From: Thalassia testudinum
Taxonomy: Eukaryota; Streptophyta; Magnoliopsida; Alismatales; Hydrocharitaceae
Assembly: GCA_037157565.1 (NCBI GenBank)
Contig: JAZHRO010000019.1
Span: forward strand, 63,734,501-63,798,500
Length of the DNA: 64,000 nucleotides
Reading direction: 5' to 3'
The translations under genes and the position numbers were made by a program. The notes under the pieces were generated by a model. That model had not been told where the DNA came from. It did not search any database and saw only the letters and a program-made list of their open reading frames with translations. Shown piece by piece: positions 31,796 to 43,147 of this stretch; the stretch's first letter is position 1, and each line of letters starts with the position of its first letter.

Positions 31796-34537
31796 TTATG
31801 GGAACACTATCATGAGCCATAACTAGCTCAATATGATCTGATTAAGTCATTAAATGCTCCTACATAATGGCCAGAGGACTGTAATTCATTGCTTAATCAT
31901 TCTGATGGAAAGACAAGAAACCAAGGTTAAAACTGCAATTTTACCATCATATCTTGAATGAAGTAAAACCATGGATTTTGTCAAAAGTTAATTAAGGGTC
32001 AAATGATCCTAAAAGGCTAACAAGTGGGTTAGAACAGACAGAAAAGGATTTTCATGTGTTTTGATAATTAAATGACTTTTGAAACCCTAAAAATAGACCC
32101 GCTTAATTAATTGAGATTCTGGTCAGGATAAAATTCACCTAAACCATCTAAAATTCATATAAAAATATTCTCTATGATTTGGTATCTTCAATTTGACCAT
32201 CAGAACCCGTCTTGACCTACAACAAAGTCTCAGATTGACATTTGCCCTAATTTAGGTTTTTACATAAATTACCCAGTCAAATGTGATCAAAACCAAAATC
32301 CAACTTCACCATTGGATTTCTTAGATCCAAATTAGGTTTATACCAAAATTTGAACCCAATCTGGGATTGTCTTGACCTAGTTTGCAACTTGGTCCTATCT
32401 GATCACATATATGCCCTTAACTTTCAAAATCCTTACAAAAAGGCCCCCAACTTTGTCATCATATTTGCAAATAGGTCCTTGATGCTATTAAAGGCAACTT
32501 TGAGCTTCACCGTTGAGATCGAGCGAGGATTTCTCACTCAACTCTCAATTAATCAATCCCAAAATAGATACTTAGATTCTTAACGAAGTTTCCTTCCATT
32601 TGAGCCACATCTTGGGCTCCAAGTCTTGCCCAAATCCTAATGCGAATCAATTGAAAATTGGATTTTCAACTCCGGTGACCTTCTAAGCTTTGGAAGCTTG
32701 CTTCCCAAGCTCTAATCACCCTCTGATGACCTATAAAATACTCCCCAGATCAGATCGAAGATCCCACACTCAAATTCGGCCAGAAACACCTCCAATTTCT
32801 CTCCTCTTTCTTGACCGAAGTGCTCCTCGACGTCCGACGACTCTTCCTGCCTCCTCTCTTCCACCGTTCATAATACCAGTGACAGAGCCTCATTCCTCTC
32901 ATTCCTCCGCTCCTAGCCGTACCAGTAGGAGCCTCTCCCCTGTCCTCGTCACCGTTTCCTACCTACCGGAGCTTCTTCCTTCTCTGGTGTTGGCCATACC
33001 GCAACCAGTGCCATCTTCACTCCCCGTCTTCTGCTACCTCTCTCAAATGACTCCTCAGCTTCCCCTCATCACAACAGCAACTTCAACACTCCGTTTCGAC
33101 CCTCCAACGCCCTCCGCGACTCCATCTTCCAACTTGCTGGCAGATCTCTGGAGAGCCCTAGCAGCCACCACACATGCCCAAACGAGCAGCTACCACCTCC
33201 CACACCTCTGCCATATCCACGTGAGTAAAATCCCTCAAGAAATTAAGGGGATTACTTACCCAAACCCCACCCCAAACACCACCACCTTCACACGCATAAT
33301 CTGACTTCGCCCCACACACACAGACCATGCCACGCCATGCAACCACCACCGTTGCACTCGCCGTGGTCTGGCGATACTTCCTGAGTTTTCTGACGTGGCT
33401 GAAAGTCCTTATTGTTGATTTCAGATACCAGCCCCCTCCACCATCGATGCCGCAAGCTTCGAGCTTCCTTGAAGCTCTCTCTAAACCTGTAGCTCCAGGT
33501 CTTCGACTCTAGACAAAGTGAATTTGGTCTAGGAACACACTCGCCCGATCAATTGAGTCTGTTGACCGCTCCTTGCACGCGAATTGGATGAAGGCATCAG
33601 CAACTGCGTGCATGAGGAAAGGGGGATGGATAGTCTCACATCGTGAGTTTTGGAGCAAGTGTGATCGCATAAATTGTACTTGTGATACGGGCTAATCGCC
33701 TTGTACACAAGGGGTGAGGTCCCTCACACCCCTCACTCGGCCTCATCCGTGACACTACCCCCGTGGATCTAGCCTAGTTCGATTACCTGCCTAAGCTATA
33801 CACTCCTCGCTCACCACCCATTGCCGGTGAGCCTAGACCTGGGTGCACTCTAGGTCTGATTACCCATATACCCAGTACTGTTGAAGGCTCTGAGAGAGCG
33901 TGACCAAGGAAAGAAAGAGAGGAGAGCGCGCGGGGGTTAGGGGGTTTTGCTCTCTAGAGAATTGGCTCAACACTTAGCCAAATTTGAGAACCTTTCCCCC
34001 TCTGCATGAAGAAGAGAAGCAAGAGAAAGAAGAAGAGGAAGAGAAGGAGAGTAGTTGAAAAAGAGCATAGAAAGAAGAAGAGAAGAGGAAGAGTCTAAGA
34101 AGAAGAAAAGAAGAAGAGAAAGAAAGAAGAAAAGGAGGAGAAGGAAAAGAACAGTGAAAGAAGAGAAGCAGAGAAGAAGAATAGAAGAAGAGCCGCAGAA
34201 GAGAAGAAGAGACAGAATTGAAGAAGAAGAATCTGCAATCAGAGAAAGAAGAAGCAGAGCACTGTTCATCCATACGTTGAAGACGTCTAATCATTCAATC
34301 AGACGGCTGATTGGAGTTTATTTTATACATGTTATTGAGTTCCACTTGCTATTAGTGTAGGGAGTAATTGGTGACATTTTACTCCATTCTTTTTGCAGTT
34401 TGACACTTGACATTATGGCTACATTATTCTTAGTCAATTTCTGATTAAATTTTCGAGTATAAATTTTATTTTTTTTGTGCGAGATTTCGACTATACTACA
34501 ACGCAATGATTTAAAACACGATTTGAAGTGATGAACA
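31796..34537 (+). repeat. Solo LTR (family A) beside the LINE
   Basis: A 2742-bp LTR whose start is mutated (TTATGGGAACACTATCA, against TGATGAGAACCTCATCA elsewhere) but continues with the same ATGAGC/GCTCAT hairpin, and ends GATGAACA. TATA (ctataaaata) is at 32731-32740, 935 bp from the start. GAA-rich sense tract about 34010-34260. GACGTCTAAT/ATCAGACGGC near 34279. A perfect U5 motif CTATACTACAACG at 34491-34503. A 5-bp duplication CCCTT flanks it. It inserted 15 bp from the LINE duplication. Confidence 0.88.
32731..32740 (+). promoter_or_regulatory. TATA box of solo LTR 31796-34537
   Basis: ctataaaata at the conserved distance from the LTR start. Confidence 0.65.
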
Positions 34538-34542
34538 CCCTT

Positions 34543-37320
34543 CTCTCATAGCTCTAAAATGGCAACCATTTAAGGTTGGGGATTTTTTCATAAATGTAAT
34601 TTAGACCATTCATTCATACTTTTAGATTTGTATTTATATAGGGAATAACACGGTTCAAAATTTTTATTTTTAGTGGCATTGTGATTGACACAAGAATTGA
34701 CATTTATGTAGGTAAATATATATTTTCTCATGTTATTTAAGTAATTTTGAAAAATTTTTATGACATTTATGTAAAACCTCTGAAAGATTAACAAAAATAT
34801 CTCTGTTCGCCACCTACAGACCTCTCCTATCCCCTTCTTGAGTTGCAAGAGAGAATAATATATTGTACAATGATAATTAAGGTCAATATGTTAATGAATC
34901 AACATTAATTTGATTTTATGCATTTAAATAATTGAATATCAAGTAGGATGATTGTGATAAAAGGAAAAATTGGCATTACAATTTGTCAAGATTTAATTGT
35001 TGTTGTCTTGAAATAACATTAGAGGAAGTGATCAAAATTGAAACTTCACAACAAAATGATAGTCTTTAAAAGGTTAAAGGGCAAATAATTAACCCAAAGA
35101 CTATACCATGAAGGTCAACTGATTTTTCCTCATTTTTTTTCTAAGTAGTAATATTGTCTCTTGTTTATTGAAAATGATTGAGCAACCATATGACTTTCAC
35201 CTTTGTGACAAAATGTGCCTAATACTTGATATGTGTGCAGTTAATCTTCAGTTCCTTTAAGAATAATTAAGAGAAATGAAATGGGATGTGGGGATCAAAA
35301 AGAAGCAGAATCCAGAAAGATGGAGACATTTATAAGGAGCATCAATGCTTGGCAATATAGAAGTTATGTCCATTCATAATTACTAAAAGTAGACACTTTA
35401 ATTGGTGATGCTTTTTGCAAATCCAAGGAGCAGTTATTACATTGGAAAAGTTAGACAGTTCAAAAACCATCAAGTATATTACTTTAAATTTTTTTCTTCA
35501 ACAAACATACAAAAGAAAAAATATTTACATATCTATGATTTTTATGCTTGGCATTGAAGCAAGGGATTTGACATAAAAAGGAAAATATTTGAAATGAAAA
35601 TAGAAGAATTCTAAATTCCTTTTGACCATCCTTTCTATCTATTTGTACTCTCAATAGGAAACAATGGGAAAATAAAAGCAATATGCTTGCATTTGCAAAA
35701 GAAAAGGATATTTGAAGATGATATAATGTAGGATGCTAGTAGGGAAACATATTTTGCAACACAAAATGTAGTATAGAAGTGATGATTACACCACGTGTCA
35801 CCCTTAAGCATATCAGAATGCACCAAGGTAAGACCTACTAGTAGAAAGCATCAGTGTTCAAATATCATCGATGATATTTGTCATTGTCACACAAAAGGTC
35901 ACATATCCCTTGCATTATACGTGGTGGGGCCAACCACGACCAAAGATCAAAAAATCATTAGTGATTTTCACCTACAAGTGAAAATTACTGGTGAGATTTA
36001 GTTCAAATGTAACATCATCGGTAATATTTGGTTCAAATGCAAAAATCACAAGTGTTTGGTTCTAGAAAGGTGAGCATGCGGTGGTGTAGGAACCTTCAAG
36101 CATGTGATTTAGGGAGAGCGGGTGGCCACGTATCCTTTTTGCAACGCGCATTGCAAAGGGAGTTCTTTACATTTTTGCTATAATGTAATGGATCTAAACA
36201 AATAAAGAAATGATCCTAAACAATGTAAATTTATGGGTTTAATTACATGTTGATAAAGGGAGAGATATTTTGCTGGTTTCAAGTGGCAAAGGAGAGGATT
36301 TTTCCAGGAAAATTAGCCTTTTATATGGGGAGAAAACTCCAAAATCCTATAATGGAGAAGAAAAAGGTACAAATTATTGGAATTTCTGTATATTTCCTTT
36401 TTTCTTCACTTTCCACAAGCACAATCCCCTCAATGAAGGTTGTTTAGTTACATGTCAAAGTTTCAACAATTCTGCCCCTTACACAAAGCAATCAATATTA
36501 TCTCCTTGGTGCATTCACAATGGAAGAAAAAAAAATGCTCTCCTATTGAAAAGTGAAAATTTCTAGTACTCAACAATGTATTCTTTCTTTTATCAAGAAG
36601 GCAATCTATATCCCTCAAAAATTAACTAGACTTTCTTCTCCAATTTTCATCCCCAAGGCCCCCTTACCACATACTCAATGAGATAACACCAGTGAATGCT
36701 AGTGTGGTAGATTGCGATTACCTAGCTAATAACTTTATATGTTGAAACATAGACCATGTGAATCCTAAAAGAATTGCAAATGCTTTGGTTGGTTAAGAAT
36801 TGACATTCTGCTTAATGACCTTGAAGCCAACCTTTCAAAGTTTGTGCAACAAAGCTTGTGGGTCAATGTACTAGTGCTTATTTACAAGCCAAGTATCATG
36901 CTATGGGTGCCTATTTATGAGGGTGTTACTCTTTATTCGAAGGACTTATGACTTGTTGTTTGAATTGTTGACATGACGTCTCCCAAAACATATGTAAGTG
37001 GGGAGCTAACGTGGACATTGGATCAACCACATGATATAGGTCACTTTAGGCATGTGCCTATGTTGCCTTGCCTACACATGTATTTTTACTTAGGCACATC
37101 TATCTGAAGCTAGGTAATTATGTTTGGTGACTTTCCACTGATTAAGAACAAATATTTCAAGTTGATTATGGATTTTTCATATAAATATCTACATGAAAAG
37201 TATTCAAATATATACGTGAAAAGTATCATATGAATATTGTACCCAAAAGATCTCAAGAAAAACTCACATTTGTATCCATTAAATGATGTTCTCCGTTGAT
37301 ATAAATTAGCACATATGTCA
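34543..37320. other. AT-rich intergenic stretch, no gene seen
   Basis: 2.8 kb without a recognisable coding domain on either strand. It contains a perfect 22-bp palindrome (35859-35880) and an imperfect hairpin GTGATTTTCAC/GTGAAAATTAC (35960-35988), which may be remains of a small DNA transposon, but no terminal repeats or duplication could be fixed. Confidence 0.5.
35859..35880. repeat. Perfect 22-bp palindrome
   Basis: caaatatcatc followed directly by its reverse complement, in an AT-rich, otherwise featureless stretch. Confidence 0.85.
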
Positions 37321-37325
37321 AAAGG
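37321..37325. repeat. Target-site duplication AAAGG, left copy
   Basis: An identical AAAGG lies at 41169-41173, flanking the copia-like element. Confidence 0.8.
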
Positions 37326-37775
37326 AGATGCAGACAGCATAGCATTATTTTTAAGGGCATAGATGCAAATAGCCAAATTTCATATTTTTTATATTTTCTT
37401 GCAAGATAAGTTTAGATAATTAAGAAGAGTCTTAGGAATTTTTTTATTTGCAAATTATTCCTTTGTTTAAGAATGGATGAAGCCTTTTATCCTTTTTTCT
37501 TTAGATTGTTATAGAAAATTATCCTTTTTATTTTAGATAAGTCTTTCTTATCTTTTGTTTAGGTTGTTAAAGTCCTTTTATAAATGGGCATAAGCACACG
37601 TGAAAAAGGATACTATTGAATAAAAAAAATTGAAACCCTTGTGGTGTATCCTCTTCTTTTCCCTTCCTTATCTCCAAGCTCATGCTTATGCATGCCTTTC
37701 CAAACTCTTACACAGGTTGGCGCATTTCCCTTCTTACACTCCACTTTCTTGATCCCCATTTTTCCTCCAGCTACA
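37326..37775 (+). repeat. 5' LTR of the copia-like element
   Basis: A 450-bp LTR whose terminal TG is mutated to AG. It aligns with the right LTR from GCATAGCATT onward, including the runs containing TATCCTTTT and the CCCTTCCT stretch. Confidence 0.82.
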
Positions 37776-37781
37776 TTAATT

Positions 37782-37793
37782 TGGTATCAGAGC
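37782..37793 (+). other. Primer-binding site (tRNA-iMet type)
   Basis: TGGTATCAGAGC, the usual plant copia site, six bases after the LTR end. Confidence 0.9.
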
Positions 37794-37832
37794 TAAAAGA
37801 TCTACACCGACATAAATGATGAGTTTTTTGAG

Positions 37833-38273
37833 TTGGTTCTCTATTGCAAGAACCTCTTGAATCAGCCCAACCTTTCACCTCCCACCATGACATCTCCTCT
37901 GTCTTCCCCCACTGCCACATGCTCCCCTTCCACATTGTATGCATCTATCAGGACTTCATCACTACCCATCCTCACTCCATCTGCCCTACCTCTTCCATGC
38001 TCACCCTACCTACAACATGCCTTCTCCACATTGGATGTCTCCCTATTACATCAATACCATCTCACCACTAACCTATTGGCATCAAACTTCATGTTTGCCC
38101 CATGTAGCAACAATAGCACATGTGCCACCACCATTGCATCATCGAATTGTTGCACTCATCCCAACTCCGACTACCTTGACCTTCAACTAGCAAAGCCACT
38201 GCAATCATTAAATCTTTCAGCAAAGCCTTTGCTAGAACCACCACTACCACCTCCAGGGTTTGCTATTGAATAA
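37833..38273 (+). CDS. Ser/Thr/Pro-rich frame in the copia-like element, function unknown
   Basis: An open frame of 146 codons starting 40 bp after the PBS. It is rich in Ser, Thr, Pro and Leu, with no Gag or zinc-knuckle motif that I recognise, and a Pro-rich end (PPLPPPG). It stops just before the nested LTR. Its place right after the PBS fits a gag remnant, but low complexity and the decay of the element make a functional protein doubtful. Confidence 0.3.
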   Translation: MVLYCKNLLNQPNLSPPTMTSPLSSPTATCSPSTLYASIRTSSLPILTPSALPLPCSPYLQHAFSTLDVSLLHQYHLTTNLLASNFMFAPCSNNSTCATTIASSNCCTHPNSDYLDLQLAKPLQSLNLSAKPLLEPPLPPPGFAIE

Positions 38274-38281
38274 TCAACTCG

Positions 38282-40668
38282 TGAAAACCACTTAAGGTTA
38301 AATACGTCATTGTAGCATAGGTTTACGCAATGGCTCAAGTCAAGTTCTGAACTCGAATAGACTTAAAATCATAATATTTAGGAGTCCAAGTCATATTTCA
38401 AGTAGGCTTTTGGTCATATTACTTCCTAACTGATCCTAAGTGTGCATGAATTTTTCTGGTATTTTTGAAGATATTTTGATTCTTTTTGAAATTTTTCTCT
38501 AAATCATAGACTGGCTGATCTTATCCCTTGCACAAAATGTGTGTCTAAGTTAGAGCTAAAGATGTCTTAAATTTTTTATGATATTTCCTAATAATTTTGA
38601 TGAAGTAAGAAAACCACTTCAATTGATTTCACAAAAATTTGAGGTGTATAAAATTTTCTAAAAATCTAGCAATGGTAAAAGATCAAATTCTTTTTTGCGA
38701 AAGTCCCCTTGACAGTATGCAAATCTTATAAAGTTATATGAGTCAATTTTTTGTCAAAATTTTGCATAGTGTTCCTTACTTGTATCCTAATTTACTGGTG
38801 AAGTTGGTGATTTTGGAAACCTAAATTTGGTGTAGTGATTTTTGGAAATTTATTTGGTGAATTTGTGTGAAAATCAGTGAGTGTGAATTTCATAGAACAC
38901 AACACAACACAATAGTTTTTTTGGATTTCAATTTTCTAATTTTTGGGGATGTTCATATAAGAAAGCAAAGAAAATAAACTAACTACTAAAGCAAAGAGAC
39001 AAGAGATATCATCAAGCAAAACATGAATTTATTGAATATAAGGTAGAGAGTTTTACAACTACAAAATAAGACCAAGAAGAAACACAAGAAGGAGAATAAG
39101 AAGTAGAGAGAAGGAGAAGAGAAGAAATTGTATAAGTGCACAATGAAGATGGAGGCTTGTGACGATGGTAGAGAGAGCCTCTATGACCTCCAAAATGCAG
39201 AGAGGTTGAAGATGCCTAGAGAGTTGTTGAAGAAAGAACTCAACGTGAAGCTTGAAGAAGAAGTTGTTGAAAGTGGAGGAGAAGAAGTAGAAGGTGGAGG
39301 AAAGGGGAGGCCTACTAAGGGAGAGGGAGACCTAAGGGAATTAGGAACCTAAGAGGATAACTAGAAGGTGGAGGAGAAGGTTGGGAGTGTGGGGATGGCC
39401 ATGGAGGAATACGAGGAGGTAGGTTGGTGTGGAGCTTTGGAGTTGAAGGTAGAAGTAGATTAGGGTTTGTACTTGGAGAGGAACTACTTGGAGAAGAAGA
39501 TGATCATTGCAATGGTGAAGTCTTGGGTTTTATAGATGTAGGGGGGATGGGTAGGGTTCCTTGGAGGGTGGTTGCTTGGAGGCCAAGGTGTTGGTTTTGG
39601 TAATTAGGATTTGGTTTAGCTAATTAGGTAATTGGGAATCCTAATTGGGATTTGGTTGGATTATTCTAGAATGTTGGGATGGTGTGTTTGTTGTGGGATA
39701 TTAGTGGAGGTTGTGTGGTGTGTTTACGTGAAGATGGTGGGGGCTTTCTGTTGCATGGAGTTTATTTTGGGAGGTAGAGTTGGGTTAGGTTTTTAAGGTA
39801 GGTAAGCTTAGGTTTAGAAATTATGAGATTGATTGGGATTTTGTAGGATTTGGAGATTGAGGAGTTGCATGGACTTAAGGTGATCTTGGGAAGGGTTTTT
39901 GCATGGAGTCAAGGTGGGAAGTTGAGCTTAGACGTTGGTTTTGGGTTGGGCTTTTAGAAGGTAGGCGTGTTCGCACTATGATTGTGTTCATACTAGGCTT
40001 GATTGAGTAGAGATTTTAAGGATGTGATTGGATCGTAATTGATGTGATTGGATTTTAGGCTTTATTAAGTGATTAACAAGATTAATCATGGAATTTTTGG
40101 GATAGAAAAATGTAGGTGGTGTGGATAATGTTGGATGCTTCTAGAAGGTAATCCTAGGGTTTAGGGTTTAGGATACTTATATTAGGAATTTGAACTAGGG
40201 ATCTTAGGATTGAGTTTAGGTGTTAGTTTAGGACTAGGACTAGGACTAGAGCTAGGACTAGGATTGGGATAGCTTAAATAAGGTAGGTTAGGGTTGAGGG
40301 TTAGGGTTTAGGATTAGGGTTTTGGAGCTAGCTATATTAGGCAGGTGGGGAGTAGGATTAAGGTAAGGGTTTTTAGGTCAAATTGTGATCTTCTCCTCAA
40401 ATCAGCTCAATTTTTTCTGGATTCTCCTTATCTTCCTTTTAAGCCTAATTTACGTGTTTCTGTACCAAGTAGAGTCTCAAATTAGTATTAAGCAGGCTTA
40501 ATTTCACAATCTTAATTCTAAGATGCAAATATGCAATTGTATACATAATACCCTAAATCTAATGCATCTAATGACCCAAAACTATCAAAACATGTGTTAT
40601 CATGTTATTATGCTTACCTATCAATAATAATTACTTGAAGTCAAACTCTGAAGATGTCATGCTGATCA
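38282..40668 (-). repeat. Probable nested gypsy-type LTR (minus strand)
   Basis: A 2.39-kb block inserted in the copia-like element, starting TG and ending CA. It is flanked by ACTCG on the left and ACTCA on the right (4 of 5 match). On the minus strand it has a U5-like motif CTATGCTACAATG (38308-38320, two mismatches to the family motif) close to its 3' end and a GAA-rich stretch on the plus strand near 39055-39300. The remainder is AT-rich with degenerate TTAGGG-like words. Alternative right end: 40676, after an ATCA hairpin arm. Confidence 0.5.
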
Positions 40669-40689
40669 ACTCATCAAAAGTTGAGTTTT

Positions 40690-40705
40690 TTGAGTGGGAG
40701 AGAAT
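40690..40705 (+). other. Polypurine tract of the copia-like element
   Basis: GAGTGGGAGAGAAT immediately before the right LTR, the usual copia form. It would prime plus-strand DNA. Confidence 0.7.
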
Positions 40706-41168
40706 TGATGTAGGTCACATAGCATCATTTTTAAGGGCATGGATGTAAATAGCCAAATTTGACATTTTTTGTATTTTCTTGTTGGATTAATTTAGTTAGT
40801 AGAGAAGAGTTCAAGGATTTTTTTCATTTGCTAATTATTCCTTTGTTTAAGGATAAGTGAAGTCTTTTATCCTTTTTGTGTTTAGGTTGCTATAGAAAAT
40901 TATCCTTTTATTTTAGATAAGTCCTTTTTATCTTTTTTTTAGGTTGTTTAAACCCTTCTATAAAAGGGGGCAACCACATGTAAAAAAATATAGAGTTAAA
41001 TAAGAAAAATTGAACCCTTCTAGTGTATTGTCCTCTTTTCCCTTCCTCATTTTCAAGTGCATCTTCATGCATTCCCTTCCAAAGTCCCACGTAGCTTGGC
41101 ATGCATTTTTCCATTCTTCTTACCCTCCATCACTTTCTCCATCCCCCATTCTTCTTCCAATTGCTTCA
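40706..41168 (+). repeat. 3' LTR of the copia-like element
   Basis: A 463-bp direct repeat of 37326-37775 with intact TG...CA ends (TGATGTAGG to TGCTTCA), followed by the AAAGG duplication. Confidence 0.85.
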
Positions 41169-41344
41169 AAAGGTGACTTAGAAGACTACCATTTGTATTT
41201 ACAATGCACTCAATCAATTGTTACACTATTTCTCAAAAGTATTTTTTCACATAAATGTCGAGTTATATTACTCTGTTTGTGAACCATACTTGAAATACAA
41301 TCAATTAATTATCACATTATTATTAAAAAGTAACCATATCACAT

Positions 41345-41800
41345 CAATGCTAGTTAATAGAAATAACTTGTGTTGCAAGTTTTCGCATGTATTACAATTT
41401 AATTTTCCACTTGTAATACAAATTTTTTAACTTTCATTATAGTAAATAATTGCAATACAAGTTTATCACAAATATTACATGTTTATCACTTGTTTAGAAG
41501 TTTTGCACTTCTTTTACAGTAAATACTTGTAATACAAGTTCATCGTATGTATTACAAATCTATTTTTTAGTTGTAATACAAGTTTTTGCACTTTCATATA
41601 TAGTAAATATTTGTAATACAAGTTCGTAGCATGTGTTTCATGTGTTAGAAGTTAATTTCTCACTTGAAATACAAGTTTTTACTTGTATACAACTCAGTTT
41701 TCCACTAATAATACAAATTCTCATACTTTTATTACGATGAATACTTGTAATACAAGTTTGTACTACAAGTAGTTCTGAGTTGTTACTTATATTATAAATA
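41345..41800. repeat. Degenerate AT-rich minisatellite
   Basis: About five units of roughly 80-95 bp. Each contains ACTTGTAATACAAGTT or a close variant and an 'ACTTTCATTATAGTAAATA'-like spacer. ACTTGTA-A-TACAAGT is itself a perfect palindrome. Unit lengths vary, so the array is old. Confidence 0.75.
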
Positions 41801-42070
41801 CATGTATAGTTCCCTTTTTTTGATTTAATTAATATTTTTGACTCCACATTTGTAATGCTCCACTCATCCAAAATCTTTGATTAATTCATATTTTTGGAAT
41901 GCTTCATAAATGATAGACATTTCATAATTACAAAAAAAAGCAAGTCTGTGGTGTTACGAAGTATGAAACCACTAAATTATTTTTTGTGATTTCTTTATGG
42001 AACATTAGACTACCATCAGATGGAACACATTTAGTGATCCTTTAGCTTATTTTGAGCATAGTGTGCAGAG
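41801..42070. other. AT-rich flank, no gene seen
   Basis: Short AT-rich stretch between the minisatellite and the copia solo LTR. Confidence 0.5.
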
Positions 42071-42075
42071 GATAC
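42071..42075. repeat. Target-site duplication GATAC, left copy
   Basis: An identical GATAC lies at 43797-43801. Confidence 0.9.
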
Positions 42076-42485
42076 TGTTAGTGCTATAGCACCACGATCG
42101 TTTGTTTTGATGATAACAAAACACGTGTCGTTTAACATTTGCACTTGGAGTCTTAGATTTCAAGTCAAATTGCAAATGGAGACGTGATTAGACGGAGTTC
42201 GAGCTCACATCTAGGATGGATTGGAGGAGCTTGATGGAAAACAGAAGAGATCCGCGAGGAGTGATAGATTGAAGATGGAAGGAAAAGAAGAATAGGATAG
42301 AATTCTGTTTATTTCTTTCATGTACTTTTGCCTTTATTTTCTTGCTCTTTTTGTTCCTTAGAAAATCATGTTAAAGAGCCTCAAAGTACCCTAACAGTAG
42401 TCCTAAGAACACCGGCACAACCTAGGATACTTAGGTTTTCTGTGGAGAACTTAGAAAACCAATATAGGGTTCAAACAGCTTTTTC

Positions 42486-43010
42486 AGACGTCTAATTCCA
42501 AAATCAGACGTCTGATAATATGTTTTAAGACGTCTGACTGTTGATTCAGACGTCTGATAACAATTAGGCTGGACTTAGCTAGTTTTGTCTAATGAAATCA
42601 GATGTCCAGACCTTAGTCCAGACATCTTAGAAGACGTCTGATGTTTTTGCCAGACGTCCAATTAGTGGACCGTTGGCTGCCTTAACGATCACTGAAGAAT
42701 ATGACCGTTAGAGCCTTATCAGACGTCCTTAAGCCTTTCCAGACGTCTGATAAATGACTGTTTTGCCTCGGTTGACCCGAAAATCTCTTCTTAGAGATTT
42801 TCTAGCCGTTGGACTCTCTTGGAAATCCATTCCCGCAGAAAAGTAGGTTTCCAGACGTCCAGACATAGTGCCAGACGTCCTGTATGTAGTCTGATGGACT
42901 TGCACTAGAACCCTGTTTAGATCTGATTCAAGTCAGGAAGAAACCCGCATAAAATCAGACGTCTGACGTTGTTCCCAGACGTCTTAAACTGATCTTCCAG
43001 ACGTCTGATG
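42486..43010 (+). promoter_or_regulatory. Array of AGACGTCT palindromes upstream of the copia TATA box
   Basis: At least 13 AGACGTC words, irregularly spaced by about 15-100 bp, plus several AGATGTC or AGACATC variants that look like C-to-T products. GACGTC is the C-box core bound by plant bZIP factors, so this may be a promoter-proximal enhancer; binding is an inference. Confidence 0.6.
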
Positions 43011-43137
43011 CTAGGATCAGATGTTTGATAACCCTGTCAGTGCAATGATTGTTCCTGATTTCGGCCTGATTCTCTTGGGCTTTGCACCCAACGGCTATGG
43101 AAGCTTTCCTAAGCCTTCCAAAGCCTTCCTAAGGCTT

Positions 43138-43147
43138 CTATAAATAG
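43138..43147 (+). promoter_or_regulatory. TATA box of copia solo LTR
   Basis: ctataaatag, followed by a short leader with CACACCTAG repeats. Confidence 0.75.

Larger units (their letters stand above)
37326..41168 (+). mobile_element. Small non-autonomous copia-like element, with nested LTR
   Basis: Two direct repeats of about 450-460 bp (37326-37775 and 40706-41168) flank an internal region that starts with a tRNA-iMet-type PBS and ends in a purine-rich tract, inside a 5-bp duplication. Without the nested LTR-like insert the internal region is only about 540 bp, far too short for protease, integrase and RT, so the element depended on enzymes made elsewhere. The two LTRs differ at many positions, so it is old. 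Confidence 0.82.

Noticed and set aside
32690..33304. 204-codon Pro/Ser/Thr-rich frame, plus strand
   Set aside because: Leader part just before and after the TATA box of the 31796 LTR. Composition explains the openness, and no homologous frame exists in the other family-A LTRs.
40140..40330. True interstitial telomere array
   Set aside because: TTTAGGG-like words are frequent, but perfect tandem units are at most two in a row, so the evidence is too weak for a feature.
42486..43010. CRISPR-like array
   Set aside because: The repeated word is only 7-10 bp, spacing is irregular, and it lies in the promoter of a copia LTR in a plant genome.
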